Of a DNA stretch of 64,000 nt, positions 34,001 through 43,029 are shown in pieces. Below the pieces are notes generated by a model. That model did no database searches. It worked only from the letters and a program-made list of their open reading frames with translations, and was not told the DNA's origin. The DNA is from Pacificispira sp965223125 (GTDB lineage Bacteria; Pseudomonadota; Alphaproteobacteria; UBA8366; Aestuariispiraceae). A program made the translations under genes and the position numbers. The stretch is taken from contig OZ244984.1 in the NCBI GenBank assembly GCA_965223125.1, forward strand, positions 3,038,001-3,102,000, written 5' to 3'. Positions within the stretch are counted from its first letter, which is position 1. Each line of letters starts with the position of its first letter.

Positions 34001-34594
34001 TTAGAACGGCCAGGAGAAGAAGGATTTCTCCCCTTCACGGGTAATTATGGGGGATTGCCCGTCAGTTACACCTTGGCCAAGTGCTGAATTCCCTTGCAGG
34101 CGCCGGGTTTCCTCATTCGCGTCGATAACGTCCCCGGAAACAGGGGCATCGCGCCAGAAGACCAGCGTGTCGATGAAGGATTCCTGTTCCGCGGCCAGCG
34201 CGGCGCTTTCCTGATCGACCACGCGGCGGATGGATGAATCCGCGTCGATTCCGCCTGTTCGGGTCAGCAGGGCGATTTCTCCGGGGGAACTGCCCGCCTG
34301 TCGCAGATTGGCCTCTGTCTGGATGCGGCGCTGCACGGCCTCATCACCGAAAACGGCACGCTGGGCCTCAATCTGCGGCTTCAGATCCTGTGTGCGCTGT
34401 CCGTCCGGATCAGGTGGGCGTAGGCCAAATTCCGGCGGCAGGGTCAATGGCGCACGGGTGACGACGGCAAATTCATCCGGCTTCTGACGTTCCAGCCCGA
34501 GGATTTTTCCGGTTTCCTTTGCCGAACATGCATTCAGTATCAAAACCGCGCCCAAGCCGACGAAGACACTCATCATGCGGATTTTCTTTGTCAT
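34001..34594 (-). CDS. DUF3035 family lipoprotein
   Basis: A 197-residue lipoprotein with lipobox LILNAC at about residues 18-23. The mature part has PDEFAVVTRAPLTLPPEFGLRPP, the DUF3035 hallmark, and a C-terminal end FFSWPF. The family is alphaproteobacterial and of unknown function. The ATG at 34594 matches the signal peptide best; upstream in-frame ATGs exist to 34630. It lies between lspA, whose product would process it, and the M16 pair. Confidence 0.85.
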   Translation of the reverse strand: MTKKIRMMSVFVGLGAVLILNACSAKETGKILGLERQKPDEFAVVTRAPLTLPPEFGLRPPDPDGQRTQDLKPQIEAQRAVFGDEAVQRRIQTEANLRQAGSSPGEIALLTRTGGIDADSSIRRVVDQESAALAAEQESFIDTLVFWRDAPVSGDVIDANEETRRLQGNSALGQGVTDGQSPIITREGEKSFFSWPF

Positions 34595-34666
34595 GAAGCC
34601 ACTCACCCTTTGTGCCATCATTCCTCCCACTGGCCCTCAGTCTAACATAGCGGGCCTTATGGCGCA

Positions 34667-35140
34667 CTATTTAAGGGGCTTCGGCGCTCCAAACAAGCCG
34701 TCGACGGCGATAAGCACAGCACCGACCACGATTGCGCAATCGGCCACGTTGAAGGCGGGCCAATGATACCCGCCGATATGAAGGTCCAGGAAATCGACCA
34801 CCGCGCCATATAGCAATCGGTCCAGCGCATTGCCGAAGGCACCGCCGATCACCAAACCGCAGGCCATGATCATCAGCCGCGTCTCGGCCTTTCGCATCAG
34901 GAAGTGATAAATCGCCACTGCAATACCAATCGCCAGTGCGGCGAGAAGATAGGGGCCGAACGGATTGTCATTCGACAGCAGGCCGAAACTGACGCCGCGA
35001 TTGTAGACCAGCACCAGATTGAAAAAGGACGTTACCTCAATCGCCCTGGCCCCGTCCGCGAAAACAGACAGGATCAAGGGTTTTGATATCTGGTCGAGGG
35101 CAAAGACCAGAAGCGCCAGTACTAGTCCTAAACGCTGCAT
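34667..35140 (-). CDS. lspA: Lipoprotein signal peptidase
   Basis: A 157-residue inner-membrane aspartyl peptidase with four hydrophobic segments. The catalytic Asp residues are in GNALDRLLYGAVVDF and FNVADCAI. VYNRGVSFGLL carries the conserved Asn. It removes signal peptides from prolipoproteins, several of which are encoded in this window. The start MQRLGLVLALL at 35140 fits the family; an ATG at 35182 is less likely. It follows ileS as in many proteobacteria. Confidence 0.95.
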   Translation of the reverse strand: MQRLGLVLALLVFALDQISKPLILSVFADGARAIEVTSFFNLVLVYNRGVSFGLLSNDNPFGPYLLAALAIGIAVAIYHFLMRKAETRLMIMACGLVIGGAFGNALDRLLYGAVVDFLDLHIGGYHWPAFNVADCAIVVGAVLIAVDGLFGAPKPLK

Positions 35141-35202
35141 CGAACATCTGAATCCAGAAAAAATCGTTACAATGGTTCTCAACGGAGATCCTCACTTCTA
35201 TA

Positions 35203-35222
35203 GCTTCCCCTTGTGGGGGAGC
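35203..35222 (-). terminator. Hairpin between ileS and lspA
   Basis: An 8-base-pair stem, GCTTCCCC with GGGGGAGC (one T-G pair), and a TTGT loop, nine bases after the ileS stop. No T-run follows leftward, so read-through into lspA is probable and it may act as an attenuator or stability element. Confidence 0.3.
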
Positions 35223-35231
35223 GGGTGACAT

Positions 35232-38108
35232 TCATGCAGCCTTGCTGGACGTCACAACCGACGCGCAGCGCCCGCAGGTTCCCGGTGCGTCCGGATGGCT
35301 GCCAACATCGGGCAGAACCTTCCAGCAGCGCTCACATTTCATCCCTTGCGCACGGGCGAAGACGACCGCGATGCCGGGACAATCGGACAGGCGGAAGGCA
35401 TTGTCCGGCGCGGCGGTTTCCGTCAATTCTCCCTGGGAGGTAATCAGGATATCCGCGACATCCAGACCGGTGAAAGCGGCCAGATGGGCCGCGTCGACAT
35501 GCACTACCGGTGCGGCATCCAGGTTGGATCGAATTTCCTTTTCATTACGCTTCTGCTCCAGCGCGGCCAACACGACCCTGCGTACTCGTCGCACTTTTGC
35601 CCAGCGTGCCGCATCGGCTGCGGGCAATGTCCAGTCGGCAGGTACGGTCGGCATCTGGCGCAGATGAACGGAATTGCCTGCGGCATCACCATGACGGGTC
35701 AGCCAGGCTTCCTCCATCGTGAAGCACAGGATCGGGGCAAGCCAGGCTGTCAGGCTGTCGAACAGGATGTCCAGCACTGTCAGGGCCGCCAGCCGGGTCG
35801 AATCGTCCGGCCCGTCACAATAGAGTGAATCCTTCCGGATATCGAAATAGAAGGCGGACAGATCGACGGCGCAGAATTCGTGTAACTCGCGGAAGATCAG
35901 CGTGAAATCATAGGTCTCGATTCCCTTGCGCACGATATGATCCAGTTCTGCGATGCGATGCAGAACCCAGCGTTCCAGATCCGGCATGTCGGCGGGCGAA
36001 ACCCGATTCGATGGCTCATAATGGGCAAGCCCGCCCAGCATCCAGCGCAGCGTGTTGCGGAAGCGGCGATAGTAATCCGTCAACTGCTTCAGCATCCCCT
36101 CGCCGATGCGAAGATCGCCGGAATAATCCTCTGCGACGACCCAGAGGCGCAGGATCTCCGCCCCGTATTTCTCGTTCACGCTGGCCGGGACGACCACATT
36201 GCCCAGCGACTTCGACATCTTGCGACCATCCTCGGCCATCACGAAGCCATGGGTCAGCACGGCATCGTAGGGCGCGCGTCCTCTCGTGCCGCAACTTTCC
36301 AGCAGCGAGGAATGGAACCAGCCGCGATGCTGGTCGGAGCCTTCTAGATAGAGCGACGCGGGCCAGTGCTGATCCTCCCGCGCCTCCAGCACGAAGCTGT
36401 GGGTGGAGCCGGAATCGAACCAGACATCAACAACGTCGCGAACCTGCTCGAAATCCTCTGCCTTGTAGTCATTGCCAAGGAAGCGCGATGGATCGCTTTC
36501 GAACCAGGCATCCGCCCCTTCTTCACGGAAGGCGGCAACGATCCGGTCCACCACCGCCTGATCGCGCAAAGGCTCGCCCGTTACCTTGTTGACGAAGACC
36601 GGAATCGGCACGCCCCAGGTACGCTGGCGGCTGATGCACCAGTCCGGGCGTTCCTTGATCATGGAATGCAGCCGCGCCTTGCCCTGTTTCGGAAAGAAGG
36701 CGGTATCGTCGATGGCCTGCAATGCTACATCGCGCAATCCATGGCTCTCCATTGAGATGAACCATTGCGCGGTATTGCGAAAGATCAACGGTGCCTTGGA
36801 CCGCCAGCTATGCGGATACTGATGACGCAGACTGCCCTTGGCCAGCAGCTTCCCGGCAATCGCCAGTTCGCGCATGACCGACGGGTTGGCATCGCCCTCC
36901 TTGCCGTCCTGGGTGATCACGACTTTGCCCGCCATCAGCGGCACGAAATCATAGAAGCTGCCATCTTCGCCGACAGTCTGGGGCACCTCGATCCCGTTCT
37001 CCATGCCCAGTTTCCAGTCATCCGCACCATGACCCGGTGCGATATGCACAAAGCCGGTCCCGGTGTCATCGGTAACGTAATCCGCCTTCAGGACCGGCAC
37101 ATCAAACGCATAGCCCTGACCCGCCTCCGAATGGTCACGCCAGGGATGGGCGCAGGTCGATCCGACGATGTCCACCCCCTTAAGGGTCGCGACGATTTCG
37201 TGACCTGTGATCTTTGCCTGGGTACAAACGCTCTCCACCAGGGTTTTCGCCACGACCAGAACCTCTCCGGTCTCGACGCCCTTCGCACCTTCGCCCAGTG
37301 CGGTCACCCGCATCACGGCATAATCAAAATCCTCATGGCAGGCGACGGCGCGGTTGCCGGGGATTGTCCACGGGGTCGTCGTCCAGATCACCACCGACGC
37401 ACCATCCAGAACCGGAACCTTCGCAGACACGACAGGGAACTTGACCCAGATCGTCGTTGATTTGTGTTCCATATATTCGGCTTCGGCCTCAGCCAGCGCG
37501 GTTTTCTCAACCGCCGACCACCAGACCGGGCGTGCGCCCTTGTACAGGCTGCCCTGCATCAGGAACTTGCCGATTTCGGCAGCGATCTGCGCCTCGGCGG
37601 CATAAGCCATGGTGGTATAGGGATTGTCCCAGTCGCCCAATACGCCCAGCCGCTTGAATTGAGTGCGCTGCTTGTCGATCCATTCGTCGGCGAAAACGCG
37701 GCATTCCTTGCGGAATTCACCGATGGGCACCGCATCCTTGTCCAGACCGGCGGCGCGATAGCGCTCCTCGATCTTCCACTCGATGGGCAGGCCATGGCAA
37801 TCCCAGCCCGGCACATAGGGCGCATCGTAGCCCGTCATCTGGCGGGAGCGGACGATTACATCCTTCAGGATCTTGTTCAGTGCGTGACCGATATGCAGAT
37901 CGCCATTGGCATAGGGAGGGCCGTCATGGAGGATGAATTTCTCCCGTCCCTTGCTGTCGGCGCGCAGTTTATGCCACAGGTCGATCTCCTCCCAGCGCGC
38001 CAGGATTTTCGGCTCCAGCTCGGGCAGGCCCGCCCGCATCGGAAAATCCGTCTGCGGCAGGGTGATCGTATTCTTGTAATCGACGGTGGCGGTCGGTTCG
38101 GCGGTCAT
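35232..38108 (-). CDS. ileS: Isoleucyl-tRNA synthetase
   Basis: A 958-residue class I synthetase. The HIGH motif is in GDLHIGHALNK at about residues 70-80 and KMSKS is in GRKMSKSLGN. The editing domain lies between. The C-terminal zinc finger has CERC and CGRC. Length fits the bacterial type. It is the first gene of the leftward ileS-lspA-DUF3035-M16-M16 run. Confidence 0.98.
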   Translation of the reverse strand: MTAEPTATVDYKNTITLPQTDFPMRAGLPELEPKILARWEEIDLWHKLRADSKGREKFILHDGPPYANGDLHIGHALNKILKDVIVRSRQMTGYDAPYVPGWDCHGLPIEWKIEERYRAAGLDKDAVPIGEFRKECRVFADEWIDKQRTQFKRLGVLGDWDNPYTTMAYAAEAQIAAEIGKFLMQGSLYKGARPVWWSAVEKTALAEAEAEYMEHKSTTIWVKFPVVSAKVPVLDGASVVIWTTTPWTIPGNRAVACHEDFDYAVMRVTALGEGAKGVETGEVLVVAKTLVESVCTQAKITGHEIVATLKGVDIVGSTCAHPWRDHSEAGQGYAFDVPVLKADYVTDDTGTGFVHIAPGHGADDWKLGMENGIEVPQTVGEDGSFYDFVPLMAGKVVITQDGKEGDANPSVMRELAIAGKLLAKGSLRHQYPHSWRSKAPLIFRNTAQWFISMESHGLRDVALQAIDDTAFFPKQGKARLHSMIKERPDWCISRQRTWGVPIPVFVNKVTGEPLRDQAVVDRIVAAFREEGADAWFESDPSRFLGNDYKAEDFEQVRDVVDVWFDSGSTHSFVLEAREDQHWPASLYLEGSDQHRGWFHSSLLESCGTRGRAPYDAVLTHGFVMAEDGRKMSKSLGNVVVPASVNEKYGAEILRLWVVAEDYSGDLRIGEGMLKQLTDYYRRFRNTLRWMLGGLAHYEPSNRVSPADMPDLERWVLHRIAELDHIVRKGIETYDFTLIFRELHEFCAVDLSAFYFDIRKDSLYCDGPDDSTRLAALTVLDILFDSLTAWLAPILCFTMEEAWLTRHGDAAGNSVHLRQMPTVPADWTLPAADAARWAKVRRVRRVVLAALEQKRNEKEIRSNLDAAPVVHVDAAHLAAFTGLDVADILITSQGELTETAAPDNAFRLSDCPGIAVVFARAQGMKCERCWKVLPDVGSHPDAPGTCGRCASVVTSSKAA

Positions 38109-38584
38109 GGGATCGGACTCTCTATCTTGATCTTGCTCTGCAATGGCATCGCGGGAATATTGGTCATGTCATGGAATTCGGGGATTGCATGGGCAAGGTC
38201 CAAATCGAACCTTCCCGACACCGGTCTATCCCGACGCCCGCGAGCCCCGCCCCGCGAGGGTCGGGCCGGTAATTCGTATGTTCGAGAGAACGAACAAGTC
38301 AGTGCTGCAAGGGCCGTTTTTCATAGCGGCGCGACTGTATGAGCAAGGCCATGCTAAATCAAGCGCCTGAAATGCCGCATCACCAAGGATCGCGTGGATG
38401 AATATTGGTGTCTTGACCGCAGATTGAAGTCCGATTCGATGTTGCGTGCGAAGGCTGATATCTCCGTTCTGGCAGATGTCTCGGATCATATACGGAATTT
38501 ACCCGTCGTTAACCATTCTTGGGTTATCAATGGCGCGTGTATGAGGTACATTTGTGCCGGGGCGTGCTTGGGAGATATACTGTA
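38109..38584. other. Intergenic region without a supported gene
   Basis: This divergent gap between ileS and the PilZ gene presumably carries both promoters. Short open frames on both strands lack Shine-Dalgarno sites and family-like content. Base composition falls toward the PilZ gene. No CtrA box of the TTAA-N7-TTAA form was seen here, and no tRNA-like structure. Confidence 0.5.
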
Positions 38585-38908
38585 ATGAATGTTCTCGAAG
38601 CCCGTGGAGAGAATGCTGGTCGAGATCGGCGTGAGGATGATCGGATAACAACTGTTCAGCCGGTGATGGAAATTGACGGACGGCGGTGCCGGGTTGTCGA
38701 TTTTTCAGCATTGGGGTGTCGGGTGATCGTTCCGGCGGCTTATCGCAGGCTTGGCATGAAAGGCAAGGCGACGTTGTTGCTTCAGGCAGCGGGCTATCGC
38801 GCGTATCGGCGTGTGTCTTTCGAGGTCGTGCATGTGCTGGGGAATGCGGTCGGCCTAGAATACGAGACCATCGAGACTCTGACCGACAGCAGCGAGTGTC
38901 TTTTCTGA
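38585..38908 (+). CDS. PilZ domain protein (probable cyclic-di-GMP receptor)
   Basis: A 107-residue single-domain protein. The PilZ signature is visible as RREDDR at about residues 14-19 (R-x-x-x-R) and DFSALGCRV at about 38-46 (D-x-S-x-x-G). Such proteins bind cyclic-di-GMP and modulate motility or envelope functions. GGAG lies about ten bases before the ATG. The partner is unknown. It is the only clear c-di-GMP element in a window rich in flagellar and chemotaxis genes. Confidence 0.8.
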   Translation: MNVLEARGENAGRDRREDDRITTVQPVMEIDGRRCRVVDFSALGCRVIVPAAYRRLGMKGKATLLLQAAGYRAYRRVSFEVVHVLGNAVGLEYETIETLTDSSECLF

Positions 38909-39072
38909 TATTCGCCCTTATGTGTCAGCCTCTACATCAATTGTCTGCATCCTCGGCTGTATTGTCTCCGGGGAGGGCTGTTAAGGAATTCTTTACCGAT
39001 ACGCTGGAAAGTTGGTGTGGCCAGATACCGAGAACAGTTTCGGGGCCACAGCTTCGGGAAAGAATGCCCGCC

Positions 39073-39288
39073 ATGTCGGATCTCGATGATGCAGCGATGG
39101 ACCTGATCGAGCGCCACGGTTTCGCCGCCCCGGCCTATGCGGCCGCTCGTGCGTTGGAATGCCTGTATTACTGCGATGACCGGGGACAGATCTACTGGCA
39201 GTCCCTGTATCGGAAAATCAGCATGACAGGTGTGGATCGGGATCGATCTGTCGCATCTGACCGTCATGGAAGTCGCCGGACCGCTTGA
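39073..39288 (+). CDS. Small conserved hypothetical protein
   Basis: A 71-residue protein starting MSDLDDAAMDLIERHGFAAP, followed by AYAAARALECL and GQIYWQSLYRKI. The pattern of a short helical protein, with an Ala-rich centre and a Gly-Gln-x-x-W-x-x-L end, resembles small unassigned proteins common in Rhodospirillales. The last 20 residues are basic and less typical. An alternative ATG lies at 39064. It is separated from dapD by 94 bases. Function unknown. Confidence 0.5.
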   Translation: MSDLDDAAMDLIERHGFAAPAYAAARALECLYYCDDRGQIYWQSLYRKISMTGVDRDRSVASDRHGSRRTA

Positions 39289-39382
39289 CCCCTGTGAAGT
39301 GCAGAGTATGGTGCGCCTGTTCCGCCCGACGGGTACGGTGGACAGGACGCGAAACGGCATTTTCTGAAGGGATTTTCCAGTC

Positions 39383-40228
39383 ATGGCGCATGACGCTCTG
39401 CAATCGGTGATCGATACCGCATTCGACGCCCGCGATCAGATCAATATCCAGACGAAGGGCGAAGTCCGCGACGCCGTTGAAACCGCGCTGAACCTGCTGG
39501 ACAGCGGACAGGCGCGGGTAGCGGAAAAGGGAGCTGCTGGCTGGACCGTCAATCAATGGCTGAAAAAGGCGGTGCTGCTGAGTTTCCGCCTGAACGACAT
39601 GACGACGATTTCCGGCGGCCCGGGTGGCAATTCGCCCTGGTGGGACAAGGTTCCCTCCAAGTTCGAGGGTTGGGGCGAGGCGGAATTCCGCGCGGCGGGT
39701 TTCCGGGCCGTGCCGAACTGTACCGTGCGCCGCTCTGCCTATATCGCGCCGAATGTCGTGCTGATGCCGAGTTTCGTCAATCTGGGGGCCTATGTCGATA
39801 CCGGCACGATGGTGGATACCTGGGCGACGGTTGGCTCCTGCGCGCAGATCGGCAAGAACGTTCATCTCTCCGGCGGTGCCGGGATCGGCGGCGTGCTGGA
39901 ACCGCTGCAGGCGGGACCTGTCATCATTGAGGATCACTGCTTCATCGGCGCGCGTTCGGAAGTCGTCGAGGGGGTTGTGGTAGAGGAAGGCTCTGTCCTT
40001 TCCATGGGCGTCTTCATCGGTGCATCGACCAAGATCATCGACCGGAATACGGGCGAGGTCTTCATGGGACGTGTCCCGGCCTTTTCCGTCGTCGTGCCCG
40101 GCAGTCTGCCCGGCAAGCCGCTGCCGGACGGATCGCCCGGTCCGTCGCTCTATTGTGCCGTGATCATCAAGCGGGTGGACGAGCGCACCCGTTCCAAGAC
40201 CTCGATCAACGAACTGCTTCGCACCTGA
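39383..40228 (+). CDS. dapD: Tetrahydrodipicolinate N-succinyltransferase
   Basis: A 281-residue left-handed beta-helix acyltransferase for the succinylase branch of lysine and meso-diaminopimelate synthesis. Hexapeptide repeats are visible (SAYIAPNVVLMPSFVNLGAY, IGKNVHLSGGAGIGG). A family-typical middle section carries WDKVPSKFEGW. It is followed after 11 bases by dapE, the desuccinylase of the same branch. Confidence 0.97.
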   Translation: MAHDALQSVIDTAFDARDQINIQTKGEVRDAVETALNLLDSGQARVAEKGAAGWTVNQWLKKAVLLSFRLNDMTTISGGPGGNSPWWDKVPSKFEGWGEAEFRAAGFRAVPNCTVRRSAYIAPNVVLMPSFVNLGAYVDTGTMVDTWATVGSCAQIGKNVHLSGGAGIGGVLEPLQAGPVIIEDHCFIGARSEVVEGVVVEEGSVLSMGVFIGASTKIIDRNTGEVFMGRVPAFSVVVPGSLPGKPLPDGSPGPSLYCAVIIKRVDERTRSKTSINELLRT

Positions 40229-40239
40229 TCGTAACAGCC

Positions 40240-41409
40240 ATGACCCGGATACTCGATCCCGTTTCCCTGACCCAGGACCTGATCCGCTGTCCCAGCGTGA
40301 CCCCGGCGGATGCCGGTGCATTGGATGTCCTGCAATCCGTGCTGGAGGAACTGGGTTTCACCTGCCACCGTCTGCCCTTCGAGGAGGAGGGGACGGAGCG
40401 GATTGATAATCTCTATGCCAGGCTTGGCACGCAGGCACCCAATCTGTGCTTTGCCGGGCATACCGATGTCGTGCCGGTCGGGCATGCGGAAAGCTGGACC
40501 GTTGATCCCTTCGCCGCCACGGTGCGGGACGGGATGCTGGTAGGGCGCGGCGCGTCGGACATGAAGGGGGCGATTGCCGCCTGGGTCGCGGCTGTCTCCC
40601 GCCGCCTTGCGGAAGTCGGCCCGGTGCCGGGTTCGATCAGCCTGCTGATCACCGGTGACGAGGAAGGTCCGTCGATCAACGGGACGAAGAAGATGCTTCC
40701 CGCGCTCGCGGATCGGGGGGAGGTCATTGATCACTGCATCACCGGTGAACCGACGAATCCCACAGCGCTCGGCACGATGATGAAGATCGGGCGGCGTGGC
40801 AGCCTGAACGGCTACATTACGATCGATGGTGTGCAGGGGCATACCGGCTATCCCCATCTGGCCGATAACGCCGCCCATCGTCTGGCTTTGATGATGGCGG
40901 CGCTGGTAACATGGCGGATTGATGAAGGGTCGGACCATTTCGAACCCTCAGTCCTTTCCATCACCCAGGTTGAGGTAGACAATGCCGCGACCAATGTCAT
41001 CCCGTCCCGTGCGTCGGCGCGGTTCAACATCCGTTTCAACGATTTGCATACCAGCACCTCATTAACTGAAAAACTGCAAGCCTTGCTGATTGAGTCGGCG
41101 GGGGAGGGTGCACGGTTTGAGTTGCAGGTGGTCGTCTCCGGTGAGAGTTTTCTGACGCCGCCTGGGCTATTGTCGAACTTGCTAGGTGAAGCCTGCGAGG
41201 CGGTGACCGGGCACAGGCCAGACCTCAGCACCACGGGCGGCACGTCGGATTCCCGCTTCATCAAGGATTATTGCCCGGTTGTCGATTTCGGACTTGTCGG
41301 TCAGACGATGCATCAGGTGGATGAACGGGTCGCGATAGCCGACATTACCGGTCTGGCCGAGATTTACCTGCATGTCATCAATCGGTATTTCGCGCAGGCC
41401 GCCGAATGA
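40240..41409 (+). CDS. dapE: Succinyl-diaminopimelate desuccinylase
   Basis: A 389-residue M20-family zinc hydrolase. The metal site is visible in CFAGHTDVVPVG, GRGASDMKGAIAAW and GDEEGPSINGT. The C-terminal HQVDE segment contributes the last His. It releases succinate to give LL-diaminopimelate. The ATG at 40240 lies just after dapD; an open frame extends back into dapD without family similarity. It overlaps the next gene by 4 bases. Confidence 0.96.
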   Translation: MTRILDPVSLTQDLIRCPSVTPADAGALDVLQSVLEELGFTCHRLPFEEEGTERIDNLYARLGTQAPNLCFAGHTDVVPVGHAESWTVDPFAATVRDGMLVGRGASDMKGAIAAWVAAVSRRLAEVGPVPGSISLLITGDEEGPSINGTKKMLPALADRGEVIDHCITGEPTNPTALGTMMKIGRRGSLNGYITIDGVQGHTGYPHLADNAAHRLALMMAALVTWRIDEGSDHFEPSVLSITQVEVDNAATNVIPSRASARFNIRFNDLHTSTSLTEKLQALLIESAGEGARFELQVVVSGESFLTPPGLLSNLLGEACEAVTGHRPDLSTTGGTSDSRFIKDYCPVVDFGLVGQTMHQVDERVAIADITGLAEIYLHVINRYFAQAAE

Positions 41410-41987
41410 AACGGATCAGTTTCGCCGAGTTTACGGCGAGGCTTCTGGACGGGGCGCAGGTGTTCCTCGTTCGCAGGCAAGTCCTTTCCCGTTTCGGGGA
41501 TAGTCGAGACGACTTCCTGAAGAGTTTCACTGTCGCGGTGCTGCTCTTCCCGGCCTTTCTGTGGGCTGTCTACAGTGGCGATCAGTCCCGCTATCCGGAC
41601 AGCGCATCCCTGGTGCGGTTTGGCGCACATACGATCTATTACACCATTGCCTGGATCTACTGGCCGTTGATCATGGCGTATGTCTCCCGGAGCACCGACC
41701 ATCCAGAAAACTGGATCCGGTATGTGGTTACTGTCAACTGGATGCTGGCAACACCCCTGCTGCTGCAAATGGTCATCGTGCTTGGACTGGGCGAGTCCGA
41801 TTCTGTGGCGATGAATGGATTGCTGACCGGGCTGCGGCTGTGGGGCCTGTTGGTCCATGGCTGGCTGTTGCGGATATTCTTTCGTACCGGTATGGGATTC
41901 ACCGTCGGCCTTGTGATTGCGGATTACATGATCAACATGGCGCTGAGTGTTTTCGAGCACCGCATAATACTTGAGAGTGTTCAGTAA
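41406..41987 (+). CDS. Conserved hypothetical integral membrane protein
   Basis: A 193-residue protein with four or five hydrophobic helices (about residues 42-58, 75-92, 105-128, 138-158 and 162-182). It is coupled to dapE by a 4-base ATGA overlap. Small membrane proteins of this kind follow dapE in related genomes, but I do not recognise a named family or function. Conserved-looking charged residues (RDDF, RxxD) lie at the helix ends. Confidence 0.65.
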   Translation: MKRISFAEFTARLLDGAQVFLVRRQVLSRFGDSRDDFLKSFTVAVLLFPAFLWAVYSGDQSRYPDSASLVRFGAHTIYYTIAWIYWPLIMAYVSRSTDHPENWIRYVVTVNWMLATPLLLQMVIVLGLGESDSVAMNGLLTGLRLWGLLVHGWLLRIFFRTGMGFTVGLVIADYMINMALSVFEHRIILESVQ

Positions 41988-42017
41988 ACTTATCCGGTGT
42001 CTGCCGGAATGCTGGGT

Positions 42018-42431
42018 CTACCCTGTACGCTGTAGAGTCATGGCCGCCTTTTCAATCAGCAGCCTGGGATCGGTATAGCAGGTGATCCGCAGTCCATGTT
42101 TCTTTGCCATCATGACCGCGATATCGACCAGTTGAACCGATGTTGAATCTTGGCTAACCAGAACGGCCACTTCAAGATCACTGAAGGTCGCTAGGGTTCG
42201 TCCGATTGCCTGACCGAAATCGTGCGCTTCCACCAGGGATGTGGCCAGCGTTGCTGGTGAATAGTCAATCATCACGAAGCGTCCAGCCGTCGTTAACACG
42301 GCATCCAGAATGGCTTCCAGGATCACCAGCTGCTCGCCAATGGTTATGGTTCCGGACGCGCGGATGGTGACCGCTGCCCCGGAGACATCAATGGTATGCG
42401 GCATAATCGCGGAAACCTTTATCGTTATCAT
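42018..42431 (-). CDS. STAS/SpoIIAA-like domain protein
   Basis: A protein of about 137 residues with alternating strands and helices: ASGTITIGEQLVILEAILDAV, RFVMIDYSPATLA, LEVAVLVSQDS and LRITCYTD. This matches the general pattern of STAS or SpoIIAA-like proteins found as single domains in many proteobacteria. The start is uncertain: ATG 42431 has no clear Shine-Dalgarno, while ATG 42407 has AAAGG eleven bases upstream. It is convergent with the gene at 41406 and lies next to the flagellar fliJ gene, but no link is established. Confidence 0.5.
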   Translation of the reverse strand: MITIKVSAIMPHTIDVSGAAVTIRASGTITIGEQLVILEAILDAVLTTAGRFVMIDYSPATLATSLVEAHDFGQAIGRTLATFSDLEVAVLVSQDSTSVQLVDIAVMMAKKHGLRITCYTDPRLLIEKAAMTLQRTG

Positions 42432-42597
42432 GCTGTCTGGGGCCGCGTATATGTTTCGGAAGGCCCGGAATGTCGAGATCTGGAACGGTCGTGGATAATA
42501 CTTCACAAGAACATGAAAAAAGTCGGCACCCCCGAGCATGAAACGGTATTTACCCGCAGGTGGATAAATAATAAAATTGCATAGTAATGACTGGAAT

Positions 42598-43029
42598 TCA
42601 GCGTTTCCGCTCTTCCTTTCGTCGATGCGCGTTCAATCCCAGTTCATCCATGGCAAGACCGTCCTTACGCGCTGCCTCCGCAGCCTCGGCTTCGGCACGG
42701 TTCTGGCTGGCGATTTCATATCGCTTTTGGTTGGCGAAGGCTTCCGCCAGGGCCGTGCGGGCGGCGTTGATGCGCGGTTGCAACTTGCGTTTTGCGGCGA
42801 CCAGTTCCTCCCGCCGCCGCTTTGCAAAAGCGATATAGGTGCCAAACTGTCGTCCGAATTCCGGGTTTTTTTCGGCCAGACTGGATTCCTGTTCCACGGA
42901 TCGGGCGAGGTCATCCATCTGAGTCTGAAGGATATCCTCTTCCGCGAGCACCTGTTGCAGATTGATGCGTGCGCGGTCGATTTCCACCCCAGCCAGCCGG
43001 ATCAGTGTTTCCAGCGTCTGCCGTGCCAT
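42598..43029 (-). CDS. fliJ: Flagellar export protein FliJ
   Basis: A 143-residue, almost entirely helical coiled-coil protein rich in Glu, Arg, Ala and Gln, as expected of FliJ. FliJ is the stalk-like subunit of the flagellar type III export ATPase complex. Its start codon overlaps the fliI stop, and the fliI-fliJ order is conserved. Sequence identity in this family is low, so the call leans on context. Confidence 0.85.
   Translation of the reverse strand: MARQTLETLIRLAGVEIDRARINLQQVLAEEDILQTQMDDLARSVEQESSLAEKNPEFGRQFGTYIAFAKRRREELVAAKRKLQPRINAARTALAEAFANQKRYEIASQNRAEAEAAEAARKDGLAMDELGLNAHRRKEERKR

Noticed and set aside
38226..38585. Short open frames on both strands between ileS and the PilZ gene
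   Set aside because: No Shine-Dalgarno sites, no signal or domain pattern, and composition typical of intergenic DNA.
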